Source: Sorghum bicolor
Lineage: Eukaryota; Streptophyta; Magnoliopsida; Poales; Poaceae
Reading direction: 5' to 3'
Length of the DNA stretch: 64,000 bases
Assembly: GCF_000003195.3 (NCBI RefSeq)
Contig: NC_012873.2
Coordinates: 65,109,615 to 65,173,614, forward strand
Under the pieces are notes generated by a model. The model was not told the DNA's origin. It worked only from the letters and a program-made list of their open reading frames with translations, and did not search any database. This document shows, one piece after another, positions 10,954-23,431 of the stretch. Every line of letters begins with the position of its first letter. Within the stretch, counting starts at the first letter, position 1. Made by a program: the position numbers and the translations under genes.

Positions 10954-13900
10954 ATGACTGACCAGGAGCGAGATGACATTCCCATGTTGCTAAGAAATGT
11001 TGAGCTACCAAGATTTCCTCTAAGAAGTACTTCAATGTGTATACCAGTCAGGGATGATGAATATGAAGAAGACACCTTTGTACCCCATACTGGTCCTCTA
11101 TTCGTTCAGACGCCAACTCAGACGGCACCGGGAATTTCATTTACAAGTAGAGACACACCTGATAGGCTTCCTAGACCTTCACAGGGAAAACAAGTCAGCA
11201 AGCCACATGCAATCATGCCTGAAGAAATTAGAGGAAATAGGTGGTCTTACAGTGGACAGGTTCCAAAGAATGAACATTTGATGATGTCTGGACCTTTGGG
11301 GCAATGTGATAATCCTGATTGTGTGAATTGCCCTCCTGCTTGTAAAAATAAAAGACATTTCCAGAGAGGTTCGAATGCTTTAGACAATAAGGTATGCCCT
11401 TGAAATATGTTATTTGAGCTAAGTTGCAAATAATGGCCTGTTCATCTGTTGAATAAGGTACTAACATGTTTTCCTTTGTTCCTGTTGAAGATTCATAACA
11501 TTCTTTATGGTCACAGTGGTGGATGGAAGAAGAAAATTGAGCAGATCATGGCATACATTCCGATTATGAACCCACATGCAAAGCCGGTTCAGCAGTGGAA
11601 TCAATTCTTTGTCATATCATGCCTGATTGCCATTTTCATTGATCCCCTGTTCTTCTTCTTACTATCAGTACGCCAGGTAATGTTATACAAAATTTTCAGT
11701 ATGCTTCAGATCTATGTCCAGTGCTTCTTATATGCGTTTGATTACGGCATTTTGTTAGTCACGCTTTAATTTTAATCAGAGCTAACCACCTTTTGTTTAT
11801 TTGATTTTGACAAATGCAGGATGGCAACTGCATAGTGTTAAATTGGAACTTTGCTACAGGACTTGCTGTTGTGAGAAGTGTGACTGATGCTATTTATTTC
11901 CTGCACATGCTGCTTCAGGTAAGTTCATCATCCTTTTACTCTTCCAGATCAGCTTTTACATTTTATCTTCTATACAATATTTATCGCTCATACACAAGTT
12001 GTTACAACGTACAAGATGGAATGCTTGGTTGCAGATTTAAGATGATTATTATGTGCATTCTATATTAATTATATTCAGGACACTTCTTTGTGAATAAGTT
12101 CTGCAGTTTCTTTAAAACAAATCTTCGGTCAGATACTGACTTCTGGAAATACTGAAGTTACACTGTCCAGAACAACTTTCTATTGTTTATGTTGCATATC
12201 CTTGCTATCTTGATCTTACTCCCTCCGTTTTGCAATAATTGTCCACAGCCCACCATGTGCAGAGAATGAGGAAGTACTAGCTTCATCAAGAAAAAACAAT
12301 GTGAAACAACCAACCGTACCCCTATTTTATGGAATTATATAGAACCATACCTTTTCTATCAGCGTTTAATTAGGGAGAGTGGAAATACTGCAATAACGAT
12401 AGGTTTCTCTTTGTTAATGATCAAGTATTTGTCTTGTCAAAAGAAAGTTGAATCAACCTGCTTATGTCACTATATTTTCATGAATATAATTAGATATTTG
12501 TCTTTCAGTTCAGACTGGCTTATGTTGCGCCAGAGTCACGAGTGGTGGGAGCTGGAGACTTGGTTGATGAGCCAAAGAAAGTTGCTATACATTATCTTTG
12601 TGGTTACTTTTTCCTTGATTTCTTTGTGGTGCTCCCACTCCCTCAGGTAACATAAAGCTTCCCTTCTGTGCTAATTCTCTTGCTTTAGATACTATAAGTT
12701 TCTTCTTCTTTTACTTAATGTATTCACACATCTTATTTTATTGGAAAAAAAATATTGAAACTCTACATGTTACAGACCCCTTTTTGTTTAATTATGTTGT
12801 CTTTATTTCTGTAAGGTCTGAGTGTGAGTATTTTCCATTACATTTAAGGTCAACAAGAATATAAAAAAGACATGAATTGTGGTTTCGATAGCCTTGTATA
12901 TACCCAGGCATGGCATGACTTTTTCCTGTTACTGAACTTGTGACATGTAAGCATCTGGGAAGAATTGATGTCGATTTAGTCATGCTCACATCTAACCATA
13001 GTTTTGAGGAATATATTTTCGTGTTTATCAACAACTTGCTGCTGCCTTACCTGTTTGCAGCTTTGCTCCATGAACCTTGTCTGTCTGTGTAGCACTTTAT
13101 ATAATTTTACTTGCATGAATGCCATGTATCTGTCAACAGCTAAAGTTCGTTGTCTAAACTCTAAACTGATGACCTGTTCTTTTCCGATGTAGTTAACAAC
13201 AAAAAGAAAAGTAAAATATTTTTACACATTTTTTCTTCGTACTCGTTATGCTCTTTGCTAATATTTTTCTTTGTTTATTGATCAAGGTGATGATACTGCT
13301 AGTTGTTCCTAAAGTTGGGTTATCTGCTGCAAACTATGCTAAGAATTTATTGCGTGCCACTGTTCTTCTTCAATATGTGCCCCGTATCATCAGATTTGTG
13401 CCACTTCTTGATGGTCAGTCCGCCAATGGATTCATATTTGAGTCAGCATGGGCTAATTTTGTGATCAATCTTCTGATGTTTGTTTTGGCGGGACATGTGG
13501 TTGGTTCATGTTGGTATCTCTTTGGCTTACAGGTTAGCTGATTTCTTTTGTAGGTTGTTTACAAAAGTTGGTAGTGCACATTGATTCAAATGTTCCAATT
13601 TGATCATCGTACGAACAAATCTAGTGTGCAGCATGTTTCACTAATGAAGAATGAGGAATACATGTTGTACCTACTTAAAGTGGAAAATGTGCGGCTCCAA
13701 ATACCTATGTTAATCTGTAACATGTTCAATTTATATATTCAATCACAACTTATTTGGTAACTACTGATTTTAACTGATACTGAATGTCCAGATCAATCGT
13801 ATCATTTTCTTTTGTTTCTCATTTTGTCACAGAGGGTTAACCAATGTCTACGAGATGCTTGTTCTGCATCAACCATTCCATATTGTGACTCCTTTATAGA

Positions 13901-16900
13901 CTGTGGACGTGGCATTGGGAGTGGACTGTACAGACAGCAGTGGTTCAATGACTTGGGTGCAGAAGCTTGTTTTAACACTGGAAATAATGCTACTTTCCAA
14001 TATGGAATTTATGAGCAAGCTGTTTTGCTAACTACAGAAGACAGTGCTGTAAAACGATATATATATTCATTATTTTGGGGGTTTCAGGTATTTGCCATCA
14101 TTTGCTTGTGCCTTTCTACTTCTGTAGGTGTCTTTTTGTTGCATCCCAAATATGTAACAATTTGACTGTCATGTATGATGTTTAGGTTAATATCTTATGT
14201 GTCATGCTAACTAATAAGGTTCCATTCTATTTAAATTCATTACAATCTAACTAGTGTTTTTACTCATAGTTTATGGTTTGATTTCAGCAAATAAGTACCT
14301 TAGCAGGAAACCTTGTCCCGAGTTACTTTGTATGGGAAGTTCTGTTCACGATGGCTATTATTGGTCTGGGACTGTTGCTTTTTGCATTGCTTATTGGAAA
14401 CATGCAAAATTTTCTCCAAGCTCTTGGAAGACGGTATGTGGTTATACTACTGGCTTATTTATCGTGCTACTTAACCCAAATGTAGATATAAGTTCATCTA
14501 GGTTTGTCCTAGGTCAAACCTTGTTTTACTTTGACTAAAATATCTAAATTTTTGCTACATAGATTGACAACATAAGATTAACATTGCTGTATTCATTATG
14601 AAAAGTACTTCTATAATATAAGCTTCATTTAAACTAAAATACTTTTGTAGATGTTGGTGTTGGAGTATCAGTAATCTAGGCCCATGAGGCTAGGCCCATG
14701 AGGCCCTTGTATGGAACTATATGGCTACCCTGTCTAGGGTTGGCCCAATCTGTGTGTGTGTGTGTGTGAAAATTCTAACAGTTGGTAGTAAAACTGTCGT
14801 ACTGAAGACCGTGTCAATTTTGTAATTTTGATTGGAGTAAGTATATGCTTATATGCTTGTATGGTCATGCACTATGGCATGTCGTGTCCTGGGTACTGAA
14901 TAGGGATGTCAATGAGCCGATCTCGCGTGAGCCTGGCACCTCAAGCTCAAGTTTGACTAAATTTCTAGCCAAGCTCTACCAGAGCCTGAACTCTAGAGCT
15001 TCTAGTAAGGTTTGAGCTCGGGCGCTCGGTTTAATAAAAGCTCGAATAAGGATCAAGCTCGATTTTAGCATGCTAGATTGTAGCCAAGAAGATGACATAT
15101 TGAGATGGTTGACAGTCGTCGGTGCTTCCCAAAGCTTTGGGCACCAGCATTGTTGCCGAAGGAGGACAACGGTGCCTCTGGGCAAACAGTGTTGGGGATT
15201 CTCTTCAACTACATGAATAAGCTGAGGGATCAATCATTTATGGCAGCTAGCCTGCTACCATGCTCAGTGCTGATGGAGTAGTCCATGGGGTATTAGGTGA
15301 CTGCAGTTTGCATTGTAGCTGGAGGGAAGTGTAAGGATCGTTTCCCTTCAGCAGGGAAGGAGATCGAGGCAAGCAGGCAGAACCATGTGGAGAACAAAAT
15401 GGTGGCATTGTGTTGTGAAGAAAGAACATGATTAAGGATGATAAGATTTCTCTTTGTTTATTTATCAATTGAGTGGAGTGTGTGACTTGCATATTATGGG
15501 CTGAGCATCATGTGTGACAGGGACCTCGAAGGAGGTGGTTGGCTTAGAAAAGTTGAACTGGCTGGAGGGAAGTAGTAGTAAAAGGTGGGAAATTTTATTG
15601 TGCTATGTGTGCTGGCGAGTGAGCAATTCAAATTAAGCTCGTGAAACTCGGCGAGCAATCTTGAGTTTGGCTTGATTAGCAGACAAGCCAAGCTCGAATG
15701 GAGCTTGTAGAGAAGATCTTCGAGCTTCTTTGACAGCCCTGCCACTGAACAACTGCAAGGAATTGGGTAGAGTTTAGATGGCGATTAGCATTCGATTTGT
15801 GGTAGACGGCAGGAAGAGGAGAGATACAGCCATACAGGGATTGGAGGAGCAATTGGAAGGAAGACGAAGCTCCGGTTGGTTTCTGTTCACTCAGCTGCTG
15901 TTTGGTGCTTTAGTACCTCTCCACCTTCCCAAGTGACTGGCCTACATAGCAATCTGATCCCAGGGGCATGCGTACATCTCTAGGTGAAACGTGTGCTATC
16001 AGCCCCTTGGCTCAAGAAATCTCTATAGGCCCCTTTATACAAGCCCATTAAAGTCATCAGACATCAGTAGATCAATTCACTCAGCAGTTAGCAGTAGTCC
16101 AAAGCGCAGTGAACACAGGAAAACCCATGTGATTGATTAAATCATTTTTTTAATTGTAACTATCTTGATGTTTGAACGTTTTACTCCTTTTACCTTCTGA
16201 CAGGAGATTGGAAATGCAACTTAGGCGACGTGATGTTGAAAAGTGGATGAGCCATAGACGATTGCCTGAAGATTTGAGAAGGTTCCTCTGCAGAACTTAC
16301 TAAGCAAATCTTTATCACTATTTTTTCTTTCAAAAAACAAAGAACTTAGCTAGCATGTTTCAATATCTAATGCAGCCGTTTGCTACTATACTGTCAAGCA
16401 GTAGTACCGATCTGGTTGTGGTTCATGATTGACTAGGGCCCTTGTGACAGCAATGATATACTTCACAAATCTTACTTTGTAGTCATGAAAAAAGGTGTAT
16501 GCTGTATTGTCAGATAGTCTGAAAACATAACAATAACAATTATTTGATTAGTCCAGAATTGACATTGGCAATTGGGGTTTCAATGTTTCATATCCACAAG
16601 ATGTACCATCTAGTATAGTGTTAATGAAGAAACTGAATGTGTTTGGAATGTTTTTTTTTTGTGTATTGTAAATTTGTAGTCACGTGGGCTTGTTTGGGTG
16701 GAGGTATTTAGAGATAAATCCTTAGCATTTAGTTCAATCAATATTTGAGCTATATACCAAAACTCTCTGATGAAATACCCTAACCTGAAAGGTAGTCATT
16801 TTATTCTTACAGTCGAAGATAACAACACCTGCACCTTTGTATATGTGTAGGAGGGTTAGACGAGCTGAAAGGTTCACCTGGGCAGCTACTCAAGGAGTGA

Positions 16901-18709
16901 ATGAAGAGGAGCTTTTGAGTAATTTACCTGAAGATATCCAAAGGGATATACGTCGCCACTTCTTTAGATTCCTTAATAAGGTTAGTTTCTAAGGTGTCAA
17001 CAAATATTACTCCAATACCTTGTATTTCCACTCGCATCCTTTCTTTCATCTACCATGTCCATAGTTAGTTCTGTGCTTATATGAAATTCTACTGTTTTGG
17101 AATCTTTGCTACTGCTGTTTGGTTCTTAGCATTCACAACTTGTAAATGTAACTGTTATTTAGGGAGGGAGAATGGGAAAGAACTTTATCTCCAGGGGAAA
17201 GGGGTCTGAATTGTTGTGGGACTACAATCAAATGTGGTGCTGAGCTAAACATATGGTTCAGCACTTCCAAATAAGCAATAGCCCAAAATATTCAGTGCGA
17301 ACCACCCCATTCAGCAGCACAATTATGAAACCCCCCTTGAAATATATAACTATAATTTTTTTTTGAAATGGTGCAAACTCAATGTACAAAAATCCATGTG
17401 AAAATAACAAACTTCAGATGGCATGTGCACTAGAAGGCAAAATTCCTGTGATTATCTTCTACATATGCTACTGGAATTTGTCATTTTCATATGAATTTTC
17501 AAGGAAAAAAATTGCATGTTAAACTTTTGCGACAATGTATACATACATCTATATATATGCACTATGGAGGTGCATCATTTCAATTTTTTTTGAGAACTAT
17601 GTGTTTCAAGGGGTTTTCATGATTGCACCACAAGTGTGGTTGCACCGTATAGTTTTCCACAGTGATGATGGAAACTGGAAGAAGTTTAAGAAAAAAAAGT
17701 AGCTACCTGTATTTTCTCATTCACGTTGTAGGTTGCCTCATTTACATGATTTCTTCTATAAATGTTGTCTGGTAAAGATAACTCTTACAAGTTTCAATTA
17801 AGAGTTGACTAATTTTTATCTTATTATTTGCAGGTCCGATTATTCACCTTGATGGATTGGCCTATCTTGGATGCAATATGTGACAAATTAAGACAAAACT
17901 TATATATTAGTGGAAGTGACATTCTTTATCAAGGTGGCACTGTTGAAAAGATGGTCTTCATAGTGAGAGGGAAGCTTGAAAGCATCAGTGCAGATGGTAG
18001 CAAGGCTCCATTACATGATGGAGATGTATGTGGAGAGGAGCTCCTCACCTGGTACTTGGAACACTCTTCAGCGAATAGAGGTATGCAATTTCTGCCCTCC
18101 CTGCCTGCTGTTTGTCTTTTGGTTTTGTAGTTGTTCCATCTCATGAGCTACTGCTGTTTCAGATGGTGGGAAAATTAAATTCCAAGGTATGCGGTTGGTT
18201 GCTATACGCACAGTAAGATGTTTAACAAACGTTGAAGCTTTCGTACTCAGAGCAAGTGATCTGGAAGAAGTCACCTCACAGTTTGCTCGATTCTTGCGTA
18301 ATCCACGAGTGCAGGGAGCGATCAGGTAATCACATTTTTGTTTAATTTATTACGTTTTTACCATATTCCTGCCCACCAGAATAGTTAAGGCTGTTCTTAT
18401 AATTGTTTTTTGCTAATTCGTGGCAAAATATGATAAATTTTAATAATCATGCATCATTGTGACTTAAGACTTGTTAATTCAGTTCCTTTTGAAATACTGT
18501 GTCGACTGTCAATTGATGCTTGAACCTCTGCGTCCAATAGATATGAATCCCCCTACTGGCGAACCATTGCTGCAACTCGTATTCAAGTTGCATGGAGGTA
18601 TCGAAAAAGGCGGCTGAAGCGAGCTGAGAAGTCGAGGTTGAGCGAAGAAACCTATACCTCACATGGGATCTTGACACCTGATTCTTTTCAGCGTGGACAG
18701 AGGGGATGA
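10954..18709 (+). CDS. Cyclic nucleotide-gated ion channel, CNGC19/20 type
   Basis: A tetrameric Ca2+-permeable cation channel gated by cyclic nucleotides and calmodulin; close relatives act at the plasma membrane in immunity. Twelve coding exons join in frame to 764 residues: 10954-11391, 11491-11676, 11820-11918, 12509-12646, 13287-13532, 13833-14087, 14288-14433, 16204-16281, 16851-16980, 17834-18080, 18163-18325 and 18541-18709. The long N-terminus contains CDNPDCVNCPPACKNKR, typical of group IVa. Six membrane segments follow; the pore helix ends in ISTLAGNL with AGN (460-462) as selectivity filter. The cyclic-nucleotide-binding domain spans about 573-700 (ILYQGGTVEKMVFIVRGKLE). An IQ motif (IQVAWRYRKRR, 723-733) follows for calmodulin. 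No break is seen, and the length is normal for the group. Intron 14434-16203 is enlarged by a hAT-like insertion. Confidence 0.95.
14751..14768. repeat. TG dinucleotide microsatellite in a CNGC intron
   Basis: Nine TG units in the largest CNGC intron, upstream of the hAT-like element. Confidence 0.9.
14901..15741. mobile_element. Non-autonomous hAT-like element in a CNGC intron
   Basis: An 841-bp segment begins TAGGGATGTCAATGAGC and ends with the near inverse (GAGCTTCTTTGACAGCCCTG), as in hAT terminal repeats. It is flanked by 8-bp words GTACTGAA (14893-14900) and CCACTGAA (15742-15749), which agree at six of eight positions and fit the 8-bp hAT target duplication. Short AAGCTC / AGCTCG words recur near both ends, as subterminal repeats do. 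No transposase is visible inside. The middle has higher GC than the intron and may be captured host DNA. Confidence 0.75.
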
Positions 18710-19323
18710 TCTCTACCTGACTAGGCACTAACTTATCAGTTTCAGTTCTGCATCTAAAGCTTCTAGAGCTCTGAAATTCTCCGGACATGTCTACTTAGTG
18801 GAACCTAGTGCATGGGGCAAATATTTTTGGCTTTGGTGTTCAGAGTACATGATAAGAGAATAGTTTTTTTTTTCATGCATGGTTGCCCCTGTTAGAGCTA
18901 TTACACGCACATATATGTTGCATTCGGATCACTAGGAGATCAGTTATTTGCCTGCCAACCAGGATGCTCATCAGCTGTAAATAAATATTCATTATAAAAG
19001 AAAATTATTTGGCATGAAACAGCTCCTTTTTCAGAGTGAAGAGCCACACAATATTTCAAATTTTCAATCCATGGGGATTGCACGAGATTTGCAGTTAGGC
19101 ACAGAGATAAAAGTGTGGATATTCCAAGTGAAATGTCCAATCTCTTTGCTATGTTATTCATTCAAACTACATGTTTACAAATTACAGGAACGTCTGAATC
19201 CTAGCGAACACCAGTATTAGCCATAGTGCACCTTGCCAACGCCATAATTTTTCTTGAATTCCACAGGAATTTCGTGTCAGGTGAGCATTACAAAGGTCAT
19301 TTGAAACTGGAGTATTTCTCTAA
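18710..19323. other. CNGC 3' UTR and spacer
   Basis: The proximal part is presumably the CNGC 3' UTR. No further gene is visible before the MITE at 19324. Confidence 0.5.
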
Positions 19324-19551
19324 GGCCTTGTTTAGTTTCCCAAAAATTTTTGCAAAATTTTTCAGATTCTCCGTCACATTGAATCTTTAGAAGTATGCAT
19401 AGAGTATTAAATATAAATAAAAATAAAAACTAATTATTGACGAGACGAATCTTTTGAGTCTAGTTAGTCTATAATTGGACAATATTTGTCAAATATAAAC
19501 GAAAGTACTACTATTCCTATTTTGCAAAAATTTTTGGAACTAAACAAGGCT
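19324..19551. mobile_element. MITE of the GGCCTTGTTTAG family
   Basis: Terminal inverted repeats GGCCTTGTTTAG / CTAAACAAGGCT are flanked by TAA on both sides (19321-19323, 19552-19554). The 3-bp TWA target suggests a Tourist/Harbinger-like origin. It lies 120 bp beyond the stop of the minus-strand gene at 19671. Confidence 0.85.
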
Positions 19552-19670
19552 TAATCCTACGGTCCCGAGTTTGAATTGTTTCGTTCTCCGTATGAATCTC
19601 AGGAAAATTCTCTGACGAGTGACGAAACTGTTCCAAGCAGTCGGCGATCGCCCGAGCAGTTCTCAGAAAC

Positions 19671-20675
19671 CTATTTATTGTTCCGGCCACGGCGATCGCC
19701 GGCTTGGAGCACGACATCGCGGATGTTGTTGACGAACTCCTCCCACCCGAGCCAAGAGCCCTCCACCGCTGGATCGAAGCTCGACGAGAACACCCCGTAC
19801 GGCACGCCCAGGAGGACGCCGAAGAGCAGGAACGCCACCCAGAGCGGCGGCTGCAGGTCCAGCCCCGTCACCTGTGCCGCCGCGCGCAGCGCCGCCTCGC
19901 CCGCCGCGGACGCCGCGAGCGCGGCGGCCGGAACCCTCCGCGCCACCCGCCACAGCACCTCCTCCGACTCGAGGAACGCGAGTTGCCCCTCGCGCTCCCG
20001 CCGGAGGGCCCACTCCTCCCACTCCTCGTCGCTGACCGAGGCGTCGACGACCAGCAGCGACCCGAGCAGGAACGACGCGAGCGAGTAGGCGAGCGGCATC
20101 CAGGCGGGCACGCGCGCGCCTGCGGCGTCGCCGAGGTACCCGAGCAGCGCGGGCACGCCGGCGAAGGAGAGCGCCGCGACGGCCGGGAGCTTCCACAGCA
20201 TGCCCAGGTCGGCGTCCCCGCCCGGGAGGTCCGCGTCGATGAGCGCCCGGAGGAGGTCGTCGTCGTCGTCGTCGTCCCCCGCGCCGCCGAAGACGTCCGA
20301 CTCGTCGACCACGCCGGCGTCGACGAGGTTCTGGAGGAAGGTCCGGAGGTCGTTGTTGCTGTTGCGGTAGGCGTCGACGACCTTCCGTAGCTGCGCCACG
20401 AGGCCTTCCTTGTCACTGACGTTGCTGCGCTCGCCCTCGCCGTCGTCGGTGGTGTTCGATCCGCCGGGGCTTGAAGCGGAGAGGCAGATGTGACGAGGGG
20501 GAGCGCGGAGGCGTAGCGAGGAGCGGGGGAGGGTGGGAGAGAACAGAGAACAGGAGGCGCCGGCGTGGGTGCGGGTGCGGGTGAATCGAGGGAGAAGAGA
20601 GGACTCCATTGCTTTGCTTGTTGGAGCTCGTGAGATCTCGGAGTTGAACAGACAGAAGCCATCCATGGCTGCCAT
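19671..20675 (-). CDS. Probable plastid-targeted membrane protein, unknown function (334 aa)
   Basis: A single-exon, GC-rich gene on the minus strand. The N-terminus is rich in Ser, Arg and Pro and low in acidic residues, like a chloroplast transit peptide; translation could start at 20675 or at the later ATG at 20609 (MESSLLPRF), which gives a more typical transit peptide. Next comes a helical region (LVAQLRKVVDAYRNSNNDLR), a run of seven aspartates (GAGDDDDDDDLLRAL) and three hydrophobic segments: LPAVAALSFAGVPALLGYL, MPLAYSLASFLLGSLLVV and LWVAFLLFGVLLGVPYGVF. The C-terminal block YGVFSSSFDPAVEGSWLGWE resembles that of the next gene upstream. I do not recognise a characterised family; thylakoid or envelope membrane is the likely site. 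Confidence 0.82.
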   Translation of the reverse strand: MAAMDGFCLFNSEISRAPTSKAMESSLLPRFTRTRTHAGASCSLFSPTLPRSSLRLRAPPRHICLSASSPGGSNTTDDGEGERSNVSDKEGLVAQLRKVVDAYRNSNNDLRTFLQNLVDAGVVDESDVFGGAGDDDDDDDLLRALIDADLPGGDADLGMLWKLPAVAALSFAGVPALLGYLGDAAGARVPAWMPLAYSLASFLLGSLLVVDASVSDEEWEEWALRREREGQLAFLESEEVLWRVARRVPAAALAASAAGEAALRAAAQVTGLDLQPPLWVAFLLFGVLLGVPYGVFSSSFDPAVEGSWLGWEEFVNNIRDVVLQAGDRRGRNNK

Positions 20676-21288
20676 GGCCTTATCCAGGCAGGACCCACTG
20701 TAGATTATCTGGGCCGTGAAATCGTGGCCCAGCTACCTCGGAGCCTTTTCTGCATTCCCTTTCGGCCTTATGAAAATTACCACAATTGTGGGTTTAGAAA
20801 AATACTAGCACTAGGAAAGACTTTTACCAAATTATCGTTATGTTTACCAAATATTGGCTTCAAACCAAAGCTCATCCAACTTTTGGTATGGCTTGCTTCC
20901 TTGACGAGAAGCGATGTCTGAGTCTGAAATTGAGGGCGCATTCGACATTCACCGCCACAACAACGCAGACAGCATTCAAGCGTTCAAAGAGGAGCAAATC
21001 CTTCTTTGAAGCTGCAAGGAGAGAGACGAAATATTTTGCATCTTCAATCCTCTAGTTAAAATTGGAACCGGATGTTCATCAGATAAGTGATAACAATAGG
21101 TTCAATTGCATCAGCAAACGCCACCTCAAGATAAAATAGGACCAGCATACAATCAAAGGGTGAAATTGAAATCTTTACTATTCACCATCATATCTCTCTA
21201 AAAGCTAAGCACTACGGTACGGATTAAACAAGGTCGTTTAGATTAACCAAGGTCTGTTATTACATTTACGGATTTACCCCTTGATCAA
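20676..21288. other. Spacer between the two plastid membrane protein genes
   Basis: The left part is the likely promoter of the gene ending at 20675; the right part is the 3' UTR of the gene at 21289-21870. No other feature is seen. Confidence 0.5.
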
Positions 21289-21870
21289 TCAGTCTTCATC
21301 CTCCTCGTACTCCTCTTCGTCTTCGTATTCCTCGTCGTAATCCTCTTCCTCCTCGTCCACCGAGGAAGAGGAATCCTTCGCCATGGAAAGGACGTTCCAG
21401 TGCCGCACGGCGAGGTCCCACCCAACGACGGACCCCGTCTCCGCCGCGTCCCACCTCGACGACAGGAACCCGTAGTGGACCCCGAGCAGACCCACCGCGA
21501 AGAGCACGGCGGAGCCCGCGGTGGCAGCCCACGCCGGCACGTCCCCGGGCTGCGCGCGCTCGAGCAGCCCCAGGAACGCGGCGTCCGCCGCGACCGCCAC
21601 CGCGGGGGGCGCCAGCATCCGCCACATCATCCCGCGCCGCATCTCCTCCGACAGGTCCAGCTCCAGCCCGAGCCCGCCCGCGCGCCACTGCTTCTCGGCG
21701 CCCGTCGACGACGTCGTCGTCGCCGTGGCGTCGATGACCTCGACGTTGCTGGAGCTGGCGGCCGCAGGCCTGGCGGCGGTGGCGCCGGCGGCGCGGCGAA
21801 AGGCGCCGTGGCTGGCTGGGAGCAGCGGCCGCGCGCTGGCGGCGCGGCATGGGAGGAGCAGCAGCTCCAT
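21289..21870 (-). CDS. Probable plastid membrane protein with acidic tail, unknown function (193 aa)
   Basis: A single-exon GC-rich gene. The ATG at 21870 (MELLLLPCRAASARPLLPAS) is chosen because it opens a typical Ala/Arg/Ser transit peptide; the open frame extends further upstream to 22128 but with a different, AT-richer composition. The mature part has the segments MLAPPAVAVAADAAFLGLL and VPAWAATAGSAVLFAVGLLG, then HYGFLSSRWDAAETGSVVGW, which parallels YGVFSSSFDPAVEGSWLGWE in the adjacent gene on the same strand. The last 25 residues are almost all Asp, Glu and Tyr. The shared motif and adjacency suggest an old tandem duplication or a two-gene family. No function is assigned. Confidence 0.8.
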   Translation of the reverse strand: MELLLLPCRAASARPLLPASHGAFRRAAGATAARPAAASSSNVEVIDATATTTSSTGAEKQWRAGGLGLELDLSEEMRRGMMWRMLAPPAVAVAADAAFLGLLERAQPGDVPAWAATAGSAVLFAVGLLGVHYGFLSSRWDAAETGSVVGWDLAVRHWNVLSMAKDSSSSVDEEEEDYDEEYEDEEEYEEDED

Positions 21871-22366
21871 GGCTGGCTGGCTGGCTTTAGCGTGCGTGCC
21901 GGTGGGGGGCTCGTGTCCGGCGTGATTCTGCGGCCTGTGTGTGGGTTTTTTTGATAACCAGCCTCTGGGGTTGGGGGTGGCCCGTACGTACGTTTGTGAA
22001 GACGAGAAGAAAAGGGCCTGCTGCGTTATCCTGAGCTTTTCCTTTGGGGATGGCAACCTGCGTGTGAGATATTTGAGGTGCAGTTGCACACTTGCACCCA
22101 TCCTCACCAACCCTCGAATGAAACGCAAGTTTTTTCTCCTAAATCATGCAGCAATTTATTATTTATTTGGTTTCTGTAAAATTTCATGAAATGCCTGTAT
22201 CACAAAAATTAGTACCTGTTCATTTGTGGATTAGACCGTGATTCCTTGTTTGGTAATAACTTATCCTACAGTAAGCAAATGATAAATCTACTGTGAGCAG
22301 GATCTCCAAGATGTTCTAAAAAAACATCCAAGAATATAGACTTAGGATACACTGTAAAAAGACATA

Positions 22367-22618
22367 CTCCCTCTATCCTAGAATAGATGACGTTATGGGA
22401 TGCATGCTGGTCAAATTTCTCAACTTTGATGAGAATTATAAAAATACATGCAACATTTATATCTCTAAATAAATTTATTATGATAGCATATTCAATTATC
22501 TATCTAATAATACTAATTATATATTATAAATATTATTATTATTTTATGTACAATTGGTGAAAGTTCAAAAAACTGACTTTTCGAAAAGCGAATGACTTCT
22601 ATTCTAGGACAGAGGGAA
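22367..22618. mobile_element. Stowaway-like MITE
   Basis: Inverted ends CTCCCTCTATCCTAGAATAG and CTATTCTAGGACAGAGGGA are flanked by TA. The interior is AT-rich and non-coding. Confidence 0.8.
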
Positions 22619-23431
22619 TATTGTTTGCCTTAGTTTCAGCTTATTTGAGCTATATTCTTCTAAACTACTCCCTAGCTCGGTCCTCAAAGAAGAATACCAT
22701 TTGAGCATAGTATCAAGTTAGTGTATCTTGAGTTTTTACTCACAATAAATAAAAAAATCGATATTTATATTGTCAAATAACTATCATTAAATTTGTTATG
22801 AGATATATTTTTATATTAATTTAGTGCCATAAACATATTTTACTTATATATTCAATCAAACTTTAGATACGTTAACCATTTTTGACATAGGTAGTATAAC
22901 AAATGGACCTTAGGTTCACCTAATATTTTTTTTCCCCCCGGTCTAGTGCCGTTGCTGCATGACTGATGTTTGCCGATTCAACAACAGGCAACCGGGCAGC
23001 TGCAGCCAGCCAAGGCTAGCATAGCAGCCCGGTCATGAGTCATGGGTGGCTACTGGGCTACTGGCTATGGCCTCTGGCTCAGCTAGGCCCGCGAGGGATT
23101 GACAAAAAAGGACGCACTAATTCGATTGATTAGGAGGGACCGGTCGGAATGTTGATGGGCCTGTGGGAGAGTTTTTAGCCACGCAGTAGAATTGGGAGTG
23201 GCCATCGAAATTCGTTGGAGGGTCGATCGGTCTTGTTCTCGGCCCAAAAATGCTGGTTTTAGAAATTGTTTTTTTTTAATTTTTTTTTTGAAGATGCTCT
23301 AAGAGACTAAGAAGCATGCTATCATTTGCAAAATGAGGTGCGTTTTGTCCTGATTTGAAGACGGTGATTGGTTCTCTTACACTGATTAGCACATGGCGGA
23401 TAAAAAGAAAAGATGCTACGTAGCCGTATTA

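Noticed and set aside
15247..15745. Short minus-strand frames inside the hAT-like element
   Set aside because: No transposase-like motif (no hAT dimerisation block); treated as non-coding interior.
19704..20390. Long plus-strand open frame opposite the plastid membrane protein gene
   Set aside because: Arises from GC-rich third positions on the minus-strand gene; composition (Arg/Glu/Pro rich) has no protein-like segments.
21400..21954. Plus-strand open frame opposite the acidic-tail gene
   Set aside because: Antisense shadow of a GC-rich coding sequence; no recognisable domain.
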